Shown here one piece after another: positions 6,880-15,397 of a DNA stretch of 63,017 bases (the stretch's first letter is position 1; every line of letters starts with the position of its first letter). This DNA is from Eshraghiella sp964441705. Lineage in GTDB: Bacteria > Bacillota > Clostridia > Lachnospirales > Lachnospiraceae. The translations under genes and the position numbers were made by a program. The stretch is from NCBI GenBank assembly GCA_964441705.1, contig CAYTWF010000007.1:1-63017 (forward strand), read 5' to 3'. Under the pieces are notes generated by a model. That model saw only the letters and a program-made list of their open reading frames with translations, did not search any database and had not been told where the DNA came from.

Positions 6880-8238
6880 TCAACATAATTCTGACAGAGA
6901 TTTAACTGCTGTCAGCTTAATTCTATCTTCCTTGCCAATTGTCTTAAGACATGCATATGGCAAAATAACCTCTTCAAAGCCCAGCTTAACTGCCTCCGCA
7001 ACTCTTTGCTTGGCCTGGCTTACAGCCCTTACCTCTCCGGTAAGTCCAACCTCTCCAAACACAATTGTCTTCTCTCCAATTGGTCTGTTACGAAAGCTTG
7101 ATATAACTGCCATTACCATTCCCAAATCCAGTGCCGGCTCATTAACCTTAAGTCCACCTGTTATATTTACATATGCATCACAGCCGGAAAGCTGCAGTCC
7201 TATCTTCTTCTCAAGAACTGCCATGAGCAGGTTAAGTCTGTTATAATCTGCACCGGCGGCTGTCCTCCTTGGCAGTCCAAAATTAGTGTGGCACACAAGT
7301 GCCTGAATCTCAACAAGAATCGGTCTTGTTCCTTCCATAAGACATGCAACAACTGAACCTGACTCTCCCAGTGGTCTTCCACTAAGCATGTATTCAGATG
7401 GATTAAGGACCTCTACAAGACCCTCGTTGCGCATTTCAAACACACCAATCTCATTGGTAGCACCAAAACGATTCTTAACCGCTCTGATAATCCTATATGA
7501 TTCGCTGCGTTCACCTTCAAAATACAGCACCGTATCAACCATATGTTCAAGAACTCTTGGTCCTGCAACCACACCTTCCTTGGTAACATGTCCAACGACA
7601 AATACTGTGATTCCCAAACCTTTAGCAATCTGCATCAACACATTGGTGGACTCTCTTACCTGGCTTACACTGCCCGGTGCAGAATCCGACGTCTCACAAT
7701 ACATTGTCTGAATTGAATCTATAACCACCGTATCCGGCGCAAGACTGCGTATTGCCGAATCAATTGCCGCAAGATTAGTCTCACACAGCAGATAGAAATT
7801 ATCCGGCATCTCACTTATTCTGTCAGCCCTCATCTTAATCTGTCTTAAAGACTCTTCACCTGATATATATAATATCTTACGGGACTGCGCCACATTACGG
7901 CATACCTGTAAAAGAAGAGTGGATTTGCCAATTCCAGGATCTCCACCCACAAGTACCATTGAACCTGCTACAATTCCTCCGCCAAGTACTCTGTCCAGTT
8001 CCCCATAGCCAGAGGTATATCTATTCTCAACTGAAGTATCCACATCTGCCAGCTTAACAGGAACTGCCGAGGCAACACCCTTAGTAGCTGACATCGATAT
8101 ACCCTTAGCCGGTCCAGCCGCCACAGGAGCCTCTACAAAAGAATTCCACTCATGACAGGACGGGCACTGTCCCATCCACTTAGCTGATTCATAACCACAT
8201 TCCTTACAAAAAAAAGTTATTGTCTTACTCTTAGCCAT
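6880..8238 (-). CDS. radA: DNA repair protein RadA
   Basis: A RecA-like ATPase that drives branch migration of recombination intermediates. The N-terminal zinc finger has four cysteines (C11, C14, C25, C28). Walker A is GGDPGIGKST, and the RadA-specific KNRFG motif occurs as VKNRFGATNEIG. The C-terminal part matches the Lon-like domain, with the glycine-rich patch FGEVGLTGEVRAV. At 452 residues it is full length. The start is MAKSKT, preceded by GAGGGA. In many Firmicutes radA follows clpC, as it nearly does here, separated by one small gene. Confidence 0.97.
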   Translation of the reverse strand: MAKSKTITFFCKECGYESAKWMGQCPSCHEWNSFVEAPVAAGPAKGISMSATKGVASAVPVKLADVDTSVENRYTSGYGELDRVLGGGIVAGSMVLVGGDPGIGKSTLLLQVCRNVAQSRKILYISGEESLRQIKMRADRISEMPDNFYLLCETNLAAIDSAIRSLAPDTVVIDSIQTMYCETSDSAPGSVSQVRESTNVLMQIAKGLGITVFVVGHVTKEGVVAGPRVLEHMVDTVLYFEGERSESYRIIRAVKNRFGATNEIGVFEMRNEGLVEVLNPSEYMLSGRPLGESGSVVACLMEGTRPILVEIQALVCHTNFGLPRRTAAGADYNRLNLLMAVLEKKIGLQLSGCDAYVNITGGLKVNEPALDLGMVMAVISSFRNRPIGEKTIVFGEVGLTGEVRAVSQAKQRVAEAVKLGFEEVILPYACLKTIGKEDRIKLTAVKSLSELC

Positions 8239-8304
8239 ATATCCCTCTCTCTTACTACGCAAAGAGGAGCTGTGATATGTCACAGCTCCCCATGATTACT
8301 TACA

Positions 8305-8715
8305 TCACATCTTCACTATTCTGACTGTAACCGAACTGCCGCCAAGTTCAACACTGAGGTTAAGCTTGCCACTGATATTGGTCTTCATGTTGCCAATGCT
8401 TACTCCGTCAACGTATACCTTGTATTCAGTTGATGGCTCAAGCTCCATTGTTATCTGTGGGTCCTCATTGCCTTCAACTGTCATTGTAATCTCTTCATCA
8501 TTCATCCTGAAGCTATTAACAGCCGTTCCTGGAACAGATTCGTATACGAACATTCCATTTCTCTCTAACTTGGTAATCTCATTATAGGTCTTAACCTTGT
8601 AGATGTCACCATTGTGCTCTACGTTGTCTAATTTGGATTTGGTATCCAAAAGATAATTGCCGAAGCTGATTGCACCATCATCCTCGATACGAATTAACTC
8701 GTCTACTACAGACAT
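8305..8715 (-). CDS. Conserved small protein (endosialidase-like annotation)
   Basis: A 136-residue protein. The first part (MSVVDELIRIEDDGAISFG) is followed by a central stretch KLERNGMFVYESVPGTAVNSF and a C-terminal beta-rich region with repeated hydrophobic strands. I recall close Lachnospiraceae homologs carried in databases as endosialidase, but no sialidase motif (Asp box) is visible and it is too short to be one, so enzyme activity is doubtful. GGAGGA lies upstream. It has its own spacer after clpC with a good TATAAT, so it may be separately transcribed. Confidence 0.7.
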   Translation of the reverse strand: MSVVDELIRIEDDGAISFGNYLLDTKSKLDNVEHNGDIYKVKTYNEITKLERNGMFVYESVPGTAVNSFRMNDEEITMTVEGNEDPQITMELEPSTEYKVYVDGVSIGNMKTNISGKLNLSVELGGSSVTVRIVKM

Positions 8716-8828
8716 TTCCGTTCCTCCTGTTTTTCAAAAATATACTATCCAGAACTAAATTTTCCGAACTGATTTTGAAAAGTATTCTGATGGATTCATT
8801 ATAATATAAATCCACTTTATTTGCTACA

Positions 8829-11273
8829 CTATTTTGACGAAAAAACAAGTTTTTCGTCGGCACATGATACATTTACCTTGCTGCCCGCTTTAACAGTACC
8901 CTCAAGTATCTGCTCCGCCAATTCATCCTCGATTTTACTCTGAATGGCACGCTTAAGTGGCCTTGCTCCGTATTTTTCATCATAGCCCTCATTAACAATA
9001 TATCTCTTAGCCTTCTCGTCAAGATTAATTGTAATATTCATCTGCTCTTCAATACGCTTATTAATTGACTTCATCATAATATCAACAATCTCTGCCACAT
9101 TATCACGAGTCAGCATATGGAATACAATCATCTCGTCAATTCTGTTGAGAAACTCCGGCTTAAAAAGCTTCTTAACCTCATCCATAACCTTGGTCTTCAT
9201 ATTCTTATAATCCTGGTCAGGGTCCTTGGAGGTATTAAAGCCCAAAAGCTTAGGTGCTACAATATTCTCTGCACCTGCATTACTTGTCATAATAATAACT
9301 GTATTTTTAAAATCAATCTTACGGCCTGTTGAATCCGTAACCATACCATCATCAAGTATCTGCAGCAAAATATTGAATACATCAGGATGTGCTTTCTCTA
9401 TTTCATCAAAAAGAATTACTGAGTACGGATGTCTTCTTACCTTTTCACTAAGCTGTCCACCTTCATCATATCCAACATATCCCGGAGGGGAGCCTATCAT
9501 CTTAGATACGCTATGTTTCTCCATATACTCAGACATGTCAACTCTTATAAGAGAATTCTCATTACCAAACATTGCATCTGCCAAAGTCTTTGAAAGCTCA
9601 GTCTTACCAACACCAGTAGGTCCCAGAAACAGGAATGAACCAATCGGCCTCTTAGGGTCCTTAAGACCAACTCGGCCTCTTCTAATCGCCCTTGCTACAG
9701 CCTTAACTGCATCCTCCTGTCCAACAACTCTCTCATGAAGAGTTTCCTCGAGATGCATCAGTCTCTCACTCTCGCCTGTAGCCAGTTTCTGAACGGGAAT
9801 CTTGGTCCAGTCAGATACAACAGAGGCAATCTCATCCTCTCCAACTGTCAGATTGCGGTTATCCTTGTCCTTCTGCCACTTTGCATTAAGTTTTTCCAGC
9901 TTATCAGCCTTTCTAAGCTGTTTTTTCTTAATCTCTCCTGCCTTCTCAAAGGCCTCTGTCTTAATTGCCTCTTCCTTATCTGAATCAAGCTTTTTAATGT
10001 CTTCCTCAAGCCTTGTTATCTCATCCGGCTTAACATAGGTTCCAAGTCTTGTCTTGGAGGCAGCCTCATCAATAAGGTCTATTGCCTTGTCTGGAAGATA
10101 TCTGTCATTAATATATCTTTTGGAAAGCTTAACTGCAGCATCCAGTGCAGCATCTGTAATAGTTACACCATGATGAATCTCATAGGCTTTTCGTAAGCCC
10201 TTAAGTATCTCAAAGGCTTCCTCCTCAGATGGTTCCTCTACTGTTACAGGCTGAAATCTTCTCTCAAGTGCTGCATCCTTCTCTATATATTTGCGGTATT
10301 CATCTATTGTAGTTGCTCCGATTATCTGAACCTCTCCACGGGCAAGTGATGGCTTCAGAATATTGGAAGCATCAATTGCCCCCTCTGCTCCGCCGGCACC
10401 GATAATGGTATGGAGCTCATCAATAAAAAGAATTACATTACCGGCACTTCTTACCTCACTTATTACTTTCTTAATTCGTTCTTCAAATTCGCCCCTGTAC
10501 TTGGAGCCTGCAATCATGCCGGACAGGTCAAGACTTAACAGTCTTTTATCCTTAACAGTATCAGGCACATTACCCTCAACAATCTTAATTGCAAGTCCCT
10601 CTACAATAGCTGTCTTACCAACTCCCGGCTCACCAATAAGGCATGGATTATTCTTGGTTCTTCTGCTGCTAATCTGTATAACTCGTTGAATCTCACTCTC
10701 TCTGCCAATTACAGGGTCCAGCTTGCCATCCTTTGCCATCTGGGTCAAGTCACGGCTATACTGGTCCAAGGTTGCTGTCGGGGATTTCTTGCGCCCCTTC
10801 TGTGACTGGGATACCTCGTCCTTGTACGCATTACCATCCTCTCCCATTGCAACCATGAGGTCGATATATACCTTCTGCAGGCTGATTCCGATTGTGTTAA
10901 GAAGCCTTGTAGCAACACTTTCAGGCTCTTTTATCATGCCAATCAAAATATGCTCCGTTCCGATAAGCTGCGAGTTAAAACGTTTGGCCTCTCTCCTGGC
11001 GTTCTCAAGTATTCTTGCGGCCCTTGGTGTATATGATTCAGGCTCCGCAACACCGACCTTGGTATCCGGTGCAATAAGCTGGTTAACTATGTCAATTACC
11101 TTTTCTTCATCTACACCGTTATTAATAAGCACCGTCCCTGCAAGACTGTCTTCTGTCCTTAGTAATCCGATTAAAATATGCTCCGAGCCAACGCCTCCAT
11201 GTCCAAGCTCAAAGGCTGCACCTGCCGCATATTGTAAAGCCTCTTCGGCTTTTTTTGTAAATCCACTCTGCAT
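8829..11273 (-). CDS. clpC: ATP-dependent Clp protease ATPase subunit ClpC
   Basis: Hsp100 unfoldase that feeds substrates to ClpP and, in Firmicutes, degrades arginine-phosphorylated proteins. Two N-terminal Clp repeats (about 1-145), a first AAA module with Walker A GEPGVGKTA, a middle coiled-coil region (about 410-465) and a second AAA module with GPTGVGKTEL and DEIEKAHPDVFNILLQ are all present. At 814 residues it has the usual length. It starts 20 nt after mcsB with AAAGGA upstream and is the last gene of the gntR-mcsA-mcsB-clpC operon. Confidence 0.97.
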   Translation of the reverse strand: MQSGFTKKAEEALQYAAGAAFELGHGGVGSEHILIGLLRTEDSLAGTVLINNGVDEEKVIDIVNQLIAPDTKVGVAEPESYTPRAARILENARREAKRFNSQLIGTEHILIGMIKEPESVATRLLNTIGISLQKVYIDLMVAMGEDGNAYKDEVSQSQKGRKKSPTATLDQYSRDLTQMAKDGKLDPVIGRESEIQRVIQISSRRTKNNPCLIGEPGVGKTAIVEGLAIKIVEGNVPDTVKDKRLLSLDLSGMIAGSKYRGEFEERIKKVISEVRSAGNVILFIDELHTIIGAGGAEGAIDASNILKPSLARGEVQIIGATTIDEYRKYIEKDAALERRFQPVTVEEPSEEEAFEILKGLRKAYEIHHGVTITDAALDAAVKLSKRYINDRYLPDKAIDLIDEAASKTRLGTYVKPDEITRLEEDIKKLDSDKEEAIKTEAFEKAGEIKKKQLRKADKLEKLNAKWQKDKDNRNLTVGEDEIASVVSDWTKIPVQKLATGESERLMHLEETLHERVVGQEDAVKAVARAIRRGRVGLKDPKRPIGSFLFLGPTGVGKTELSKTLADAMFGNENSLIRVDMSEYMEKHSVSKMIGSPPGYVGYDEGGQLSEKVRRHPYSVILFDEIEKAHPDVFNILLQILDDGMVTDSTGRKIDFKNTVIIMTSNAGAENIVAPKLLGFNTSKDPDQDYKNMKTKVMDEVKKLFKPEFLNRIDEMIVFHMLTRDNVAEIVDIMMKSINKRIEEQMNITINLDEKAKRYIVNEGYDEKYGARPLKRAIQSKIEDELAEQILEGTVKAGSKVNVSCADEKLVFSSK

Positions 11274-11293
11274 GTTATTGTCCTTTCTGTCAT

Positions 11294-12322
11294 CTATAAT
11301 ATGTCTGGAATATGCTCTCTTACGTACTGTGCTCTTGCTGTATCAGCCTCCTCAACAGATAGGCCCTTACGGCTTCTGCTTGCCAGTACAGCTGGCTGGA
11401 TATCTATAATAAGCTTGTTAAAACTGTAACGTTCTCCCTTATCAAAGGTAAAAAGACCAAGTGCCTTTCCAAGCATCACCTCTGACATAAGCGTCATTGC
11501 ATCACGAAGTGAAAGCTTTCTCGCATATCTAAGTACTCCGTATGACTTGTATATCTCATCCTCAATCTGGATTGTAGCATTATCGTAAAAATACTTTCTC
11601 TGTTCCCTCTCCTGGGTTATCAACTGGGCTGTAATATCATCAAGGTCCTTAATAATCTCTTTCTCCTCCTGCCCCAGTGTCTTCTGACTTGCCACCTGAT
11701 AGATTGCACCATAGCTGCCCTCATCATCACCATAAAGTGACTTGAATTTAACACCAAATCTGGCAAGCTCCGTACTTATCTGATTAATTCTTTTGGCATC
11801 TGTGAGCGCCGGAAGGTGAAGTGTATAGCCTGCTCTCATGCCGGTTCCTACATTGGTAGGATAAGTAGTCTTATAGCCATACCGCTCATCATAGGCATAA
11901 TCAAAATGTGCATCTATATAATCATCAATATCATTAGCCCTCTTAAAGCACACCGGTATATTCATTCCCGGTGCAAGAACCTGAATTCGTACATGGTCCT
12001 CAGAATTAAGCATTATGGAGGTTCCTTCATCTCCGGATAAAAGAACGGCGCCTTTCCTTCCTCCTGCCAGATATGAATTAATCTTACGCTGCTCCTTAAG
12101 AGCGTTACGCTTAGTATCGCTGCAGTTGTTCATAAATATGCAGCTGTAATCCTCCGGATAGTCATTCTTAAAATTGCTTATAACTGAATTAACCAGCTGC
12201 GTTCCATCCTCATCTGAAAGTCTGTCGGCAAACATATAGCCATTAAAATTCCTTGCAAGCCGAATTCTGCTTGACAGAACTACATCATCAGGCTTGCCGT
12301 TTTTCTCATACCATTTAAGCAT
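11294..12322 (-). CDS. mcsB: Protein arginine kinase McsB
   Basis: Phosphorylates arginine in misfolded or regulatory proteins and so marks them for ClpCP. It belongs to the phosphagen-kinase family; visible signatures are VVLSSRIRLARN near the N-terminus, NEDH-type loop as NSEDHVRIQ, and GYTLHLPAL. The start MLKWYEK lies 1 nt after the mcsA stop, so the two are translationally coupled and McsA activates McsB. 342 residues is typical. Confidence 0.96.
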   Translation of the reverse strand: MLKWYEKNGKPDDVVLSSRIRLARNFNGYMFADRLSDEDGTQLVNSVISNFKNDYPEDYSCIFMNNCSDTKRNALKEQRKINSYLAGGRKGAVLLSGDEGTSIMLNSEDHVRIQVLAPGMNIPVCFKRANDIDDYIDAHFDYAYDERYGYKTTYPTNVGTGMRAGYTLHLPALTDAKRINQISTELARFGVKFKSLYGDDEGSYGAIYQVASQKTLGQEEKEIIKDLDDITAQLITQEREQRKYFYDNATIQIEDEIYKSYGVLRYARKLSLRDAMTLMSEVMLGKALGLFTFDKGERYSFNKLIIDIQPAVLASRSRKGLSVEEADTARAQYVREHIPDIL

Positions 12323-12323
12323 A

Positions 12324-12890
12324 TCACTTACCGTCCTTTCCCTTAAGACCGGCAATCATATCTCTTAATCTTGCTGCTTCGTCAAAATCTTCAAGATTGA
12401 CTGCATCCTTAAGCTTTCTTGAAAGGACTTCAATCTCTCTTCTGATATCTCTGGCATCACTTATTGACTGTATCTCCTGTGGTGTCTTATCGCCTTCCTC
12501 AGAATATGCCATTGGCTTCTTGCCAACATGTCTGTCGCTTCCCTGAATCTTCTTAATCTTATCTGTAATCAGTGGTCCAAATACATCATAGCATTCGGGA
12601 CACCCAAAACTGGAATTCTTAATAAATTCTCCATACTTCATCTTGCAGTTAGGACACTGAACCTGAGTTGCAGGGTCAGTCTCTTCATCATCTGACAAAA
12701 ATCCCTGACTTCCAAGGATTCCAGATAATAGCCTTGTGAACTGCATATTATTATCAAAAACATTAGAATAATAGCTTACATCTGTATTGGCAGCACATTC
12801 ACTGCATAAATGGTGCTCATTCTTAACGCCGTTAACAACCTCTGTATAATGAAAGGTGGCAACGTTCTTTTTACATTTCTCACACAGCAT
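12324..12890 (-). CDS. mcsA: McsA, activator of McsB
   Basis: A zinc-binding activator of the arginine kinase. Four CxxC pairs are visible (LCEKCKK, HLCSECAA, VQCPNCKM, GCPECYDV) and a C-terminal UVR motif (LEDFDEAARLRDMIAGL) of the UvrB/UvrC type. 188 residues. GAAGGAGA lies upstream. It sits between the GntR regulator and mcsB in the operon. Confidence 0.94.
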   Translation of the reverse strand: MLCEKCKKNVATFHYTEVVNGVKNEHHLCSECAANTDVSYYSNVFDNNMQFTRLLSGILGSQGFLSDDEETDPATQVQCPNCKMKYGEFIKNSSFGCPECYDVFGPLITDKIKKIQGSDRHVGKKPMAYSEEGDKTPQEIQSISDARDIRREIEVLSRKLKDAVNLEDFDEAARLRDMIAGLKGKDGK

Positions 12891-12909
12891 TATTGTTCTC
12901 CTTCTATTA

Positions 12910-13290
12910 TTAATTAATATCTGAACTAAATTCTCTTATAACACTATCAACAATATCATGTATCTCTTCTGTTGATATATTCTTACACATGGCTTTTGCC
13001 ACAACTACTCTCAGCTCATCAGAAAGCTCCTGCATTGCTTCAAGCTTGTCAACATCAAGTGCAATAATTGCACCATGCCGTCTGTCCAGCTTAATATAGC
13101 CTTCCTGTCTAAGGATAGTATATGCCTTATTAACTGTATGCATATTAATTCCAATATTATCTGCAAGCTGTCTCACTGATGGAAGTGAATCTCCCTCCCG
13201 TATCTGGTCATTGGCAATACTCATAATTATCTGATTGCACAGCTGCATATATATAGCCTCTTCACTATTAAAATCAATTGATAAAATCAT
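12910..13290 (-). CDS. GntR-family (YtrA-type) regulator heading the mcsA-mcsB-clpC operon
   Basis: A 126-residue one-domain GntR regulator: a winged HTH (SLPSVRQLADNIGINMHTVN, then KAYTILRQEGYIKL) with a short C-terminal helical tail, as in YtrA. In Bacillus the first gene of this operon is ctsR; here this unrelated regulator occupies that place, so it probably represses the heat-shock Clp genes. The start MILSIDF follows AGGAAGGGTG. A perfect inverted repeat overlaps its -10 box, which fits autorepression. Confidence 0.9.
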   Translation of the reverse strand: MILSIDFNSEEAIYMQLCNQIIMSIANDQIREGDSLPSVRQLADNIGINMHTVNKAYTILRQEGYIKLDRRHGAIIALDVDKLEAMQELSDELRVVVAKAMCKNISTEEIHDIVDSVIREFSSDIN

Positions 13291-13314
13291 GCAGTCACCC
13301 TTCCTTTGTCCATG

Positions 13315-13335
13315 TGTTATAGATATACTATAACA
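13315..13335. promoter_or_regulatory. Operator of the GntR-clpC operon
   Basis: Perfect inverted repeat TGTTATAG-N5-CTATAACA with an ATATA centre. It covers the -10 hexamer and lies 25-45 nt upstream of the GntR start. Length and 5-nt centre fit an operator for the YtrA-type regulator encoded immediately downstream. Confidence 0.75.
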
Positions 13336-13355
13336 AATAGGCACAGGAAAAGCAA
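13327..13355 (-). promoter_or_regulatory. Promoter of the gntR-mcsA-mcsB-clpC operon
   Basis: On the minus strand TTGCTT, a 17-nt spacer and TATAGT. The -10 box is inside the operator (13315-13335) and the -35 box is inside the hairpin that terminates the upstream cohesin gene, so termination structure and promoter share sequence. Confidence 0.65.
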
Positions 13356-13376
13356 TATTTTTTGCTATCCTGTGCC
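13340..13376 (-). terminator. Hairpin terminating the cohesin gene
   Basis: Stem GGCACAGGA/TCCTGTGCC (9 bp) continued by AGCAA/TTGCT with small internal mismatches, about 20 nt after the stop codon of the cohesin gene; on the minus strand it is followed by the weak T-rich TATTTGTT. Confidence 0.6.
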
Positions 13377-13397
13377 CAATTAATTAATACCAAAATT

Positions 13398-15377
13398 TTA
13401 CAAGAAAGTATCCTCGTCTGTATCCAGCTTATCTGTGTCGATAACCTCAATGGCCTCTTCATCATCTGCTGTATCTTCCACAGTCTCCTGTGTTTCATCC
13501 TGTGACTCTATATCGCTCTTATCTGGTTCTGCCTCTTCGTCGTCATCATCAAGTGATATTATCTCTGCCTCAATATTATCGCCCTCACTAAGAGAATCTG
13601 CTACCTCAGCTGCAAGCATTGATGTAATATTATCTGCCTCTGCATCAAACTGAGCTGCCTCCTGGGATGTAACCTCCGGCTCTGAACTCTCAGCTTCTTC
13701 ACCTGTTAATGAGTCACTATCTGCGTTCTGCTCTGTTATTGCGGTGTCTTCCTCCGCTACTGTCTCCTGCGCAGCTTCATCAGTAACTTCTGATTCTTCC
13801 GGTGATTCTTTGGCAGTCTCCTGCTCATTCTGTGATTCGTCGGCATCTTCCTGCTCGTCCGATTCGTCTGTAGCTGCTGCCTGCGCTTCTGCTGCAATTA
13901 CATCATCCTCATCCAAATCGTCATCTAAATCATCTGCCGTAACCGTCTTTTTACGATTGTTATTAACAATCATCGTTATAATAAATAATACTATACACAT
14001 TACCAGAAGGACAATAGAAGCTATCATAAAAATTTTCTTCATTCTTGTCTCTGTCTGTTTATCCTGCTCCGCTTTATCCTTATCGTTCTGCAGGTCAGTT
14101 ATCTGTGTATTCAGATCCTCGGATATACTCTGAGTGGCTCCGAGATTCATTCTCTGAACTGTCTCTTCAACTGTATCATAGCAGTACCATACTGTCTCTG
14201 CCTTATCATTAACAGCATAAAAATATGCAAACTCGTCATTGTCTTCGCCTACATATGCATCTATCTCTGTTCCCTTGACCTTAATCTTCTTCTGAGTACA
14301 GCCATCAGGCTTGGAGGCTGCCTTCTCCGGGTCAGCAAGAATGTATGAATGTCCATCTCCCGTAATCATTACATACTTGTAAAAAGAATTATCCTTGCTG
14401 TTATATGTATAGAACGCACCCTTATTATCTTTATCTAAAAGATATAAAAGAGTGACCTTGTACTTGGAATTAGTTGCTGCAAGGACATCCTTGCCGTTGT
14501 AGGTAGTTAAATTGCTCGCAAAACCTTCAGGTAAAATATCCGCTGCGTAGTTAGAATCTATTGTATATGACGCATTATCAATCTTGACATTAACGCCATA
14601 CATTGTCTCAGGTTCAGCAGTTGTCTCAGGAGCCTCCGTTGATGTCGGCTCAGTTGCTGGTTCCGACCTGACAACATTAATTGTATATGTCATTGTCTTC
14701 CCATTAGGTGCATAAGAGGTTACAGTAATATTATTACCACCGTAATTTAAACTTCCCGGATTGCCTCCTACCTCAGTTCTTCCACCCTGAGATGCCGCTG
14801 CTCCTATTGTAACCGCAGTTACATCTGAGCCAACATAACAGGTGTAGTTGGTTGTCCACTTGGCAAATGCAGGTGAAAGTGATGCTCCTCCAACCTGAAG
14901 ACTGTTTAAAGTGGCATCATCTGAACCCACGGCACCTATTGAAACAGAAGCAGAACCCATGGATGGACTAAACGGGTTAACATCAGGATCTATAAAAACA
15001 ACAGCAGACGTAGAAATAGTACAGGAACCCGTTTGATTCGCTTTAAACGAGAAGTTCCATGTGTATGATGTAGGATAATCCGATGGCATAAATGTAATTG
15101 GTATTACTCCTGAAAACGACGAACCATCTGCATCTCCACTTACATATGACAATTTAGAAGCATCATAATTCACATTAAACTGTGCAGTGCTTACTCCGGC
15201 TCCATAATTCAGGGTTACTGATACATTGACTGTGTCACCAACAATAACACTTGATGAACTTACTGCTACTGACACAGAACCATCCGCTGCCAATACTGTA
15301 TGTAATGGAATAATTCCAATAAACAAAAGCATAAATAGAATTCCTGCTGCTATTTTTCTAACTTTTTTAATTATCAT
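13398..15377 (-). CDS. Membrane-anchored cohesin-domain protein with acidic cytoplasmic tail
   Basis: Exported surface protein of 659 residues. A signal peptide (about 1-32), a cohesin-type domain (about 35-150, with TAQFNVNYDASKLSYVSG), a cadherin-like beta-sandwich domain (about 160-245, ATLNSLQVGGASLSP), a Thr/Glu-rich linker, an unassigned domain (about 265-415), a short coiled coil, one membrane helix (IASIVLLVMCIVLFII, near 455-475) and a very acidic, repeat-poor tail of about 180 residues, presumably cytoplasmic. The upstream gene encodes a dockerin-bearing wall hydrolase, so this protein is a plausible anchor for it. An ATG overlapping the upstream stop is possible, but AGAGGAAA favours the start seven codons later. 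Confidence 0.85.
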   Translation of the reverse strand: MIIKKVRKIAAGILFMLLFIGIIPLHTVLAADGSVSVAVSSSSVIVGDTVNVSVTLNYGAGVSTAQFNVNYDASKLSYVSGDADGSSFSGVIPITFMPSDYPTSYTWNFSFKANQTGSCTISTSAVVFIDPDVNPFSPSMGSASVSIGAVGSDDATLNSLQVGGASLSPAFAKWTTNYTCYVGSDVTAVTIGAAASQGGRTEVGGNPGSLNYGGNNITVTSYAPNGKTMTYTINVVRSEPATEPTSTEAPETTAEPETMYGVNVKIDNASYTIDSNYAADILPEGFASNLTTYNGKDVLAATNSKYKVTLLYLLDKDNKGAFYTYNSKDNSFYKYVMITGDGHSYILADPEKAASKPDGCTQKKIKVKGTEIDAYVGEDNDEFAYFYAVNDKAETVWYCYDTVEETVQRMNLGATQSISEDLNTQITDLQNDKDKAEQDKQTETRMKKIFMIASIVLLVMCIVLFIITMIVNNNRKKTVTADDLDDDLDEDDVIAAEAQAAATDESDEQEDADESQNEQETAKESPEESEVTDEAAQETVAEEDTAITEQNADSDSLTGEEAESSEPEVTSQEAAQFDAEADNITSMLAAEVADSLSEGDNIEAEIISLDDDDEEAEPDKSDIESQDETQETVEDTADDEEAIEVIDTDKLDTDEDTFL

Positions 15378-15397
15378 TTTTCGTATATTTCCTCTCA

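Noticed and set aside
10723..11409. A 228-codon plus-strand open frame opposite clpC and mcsB
   Set aside because: Shadow of the strongly conserved clpC/mcsB coding frame on the other strand; no ribosome-binding site and low-complexity Ser/Leu composition.
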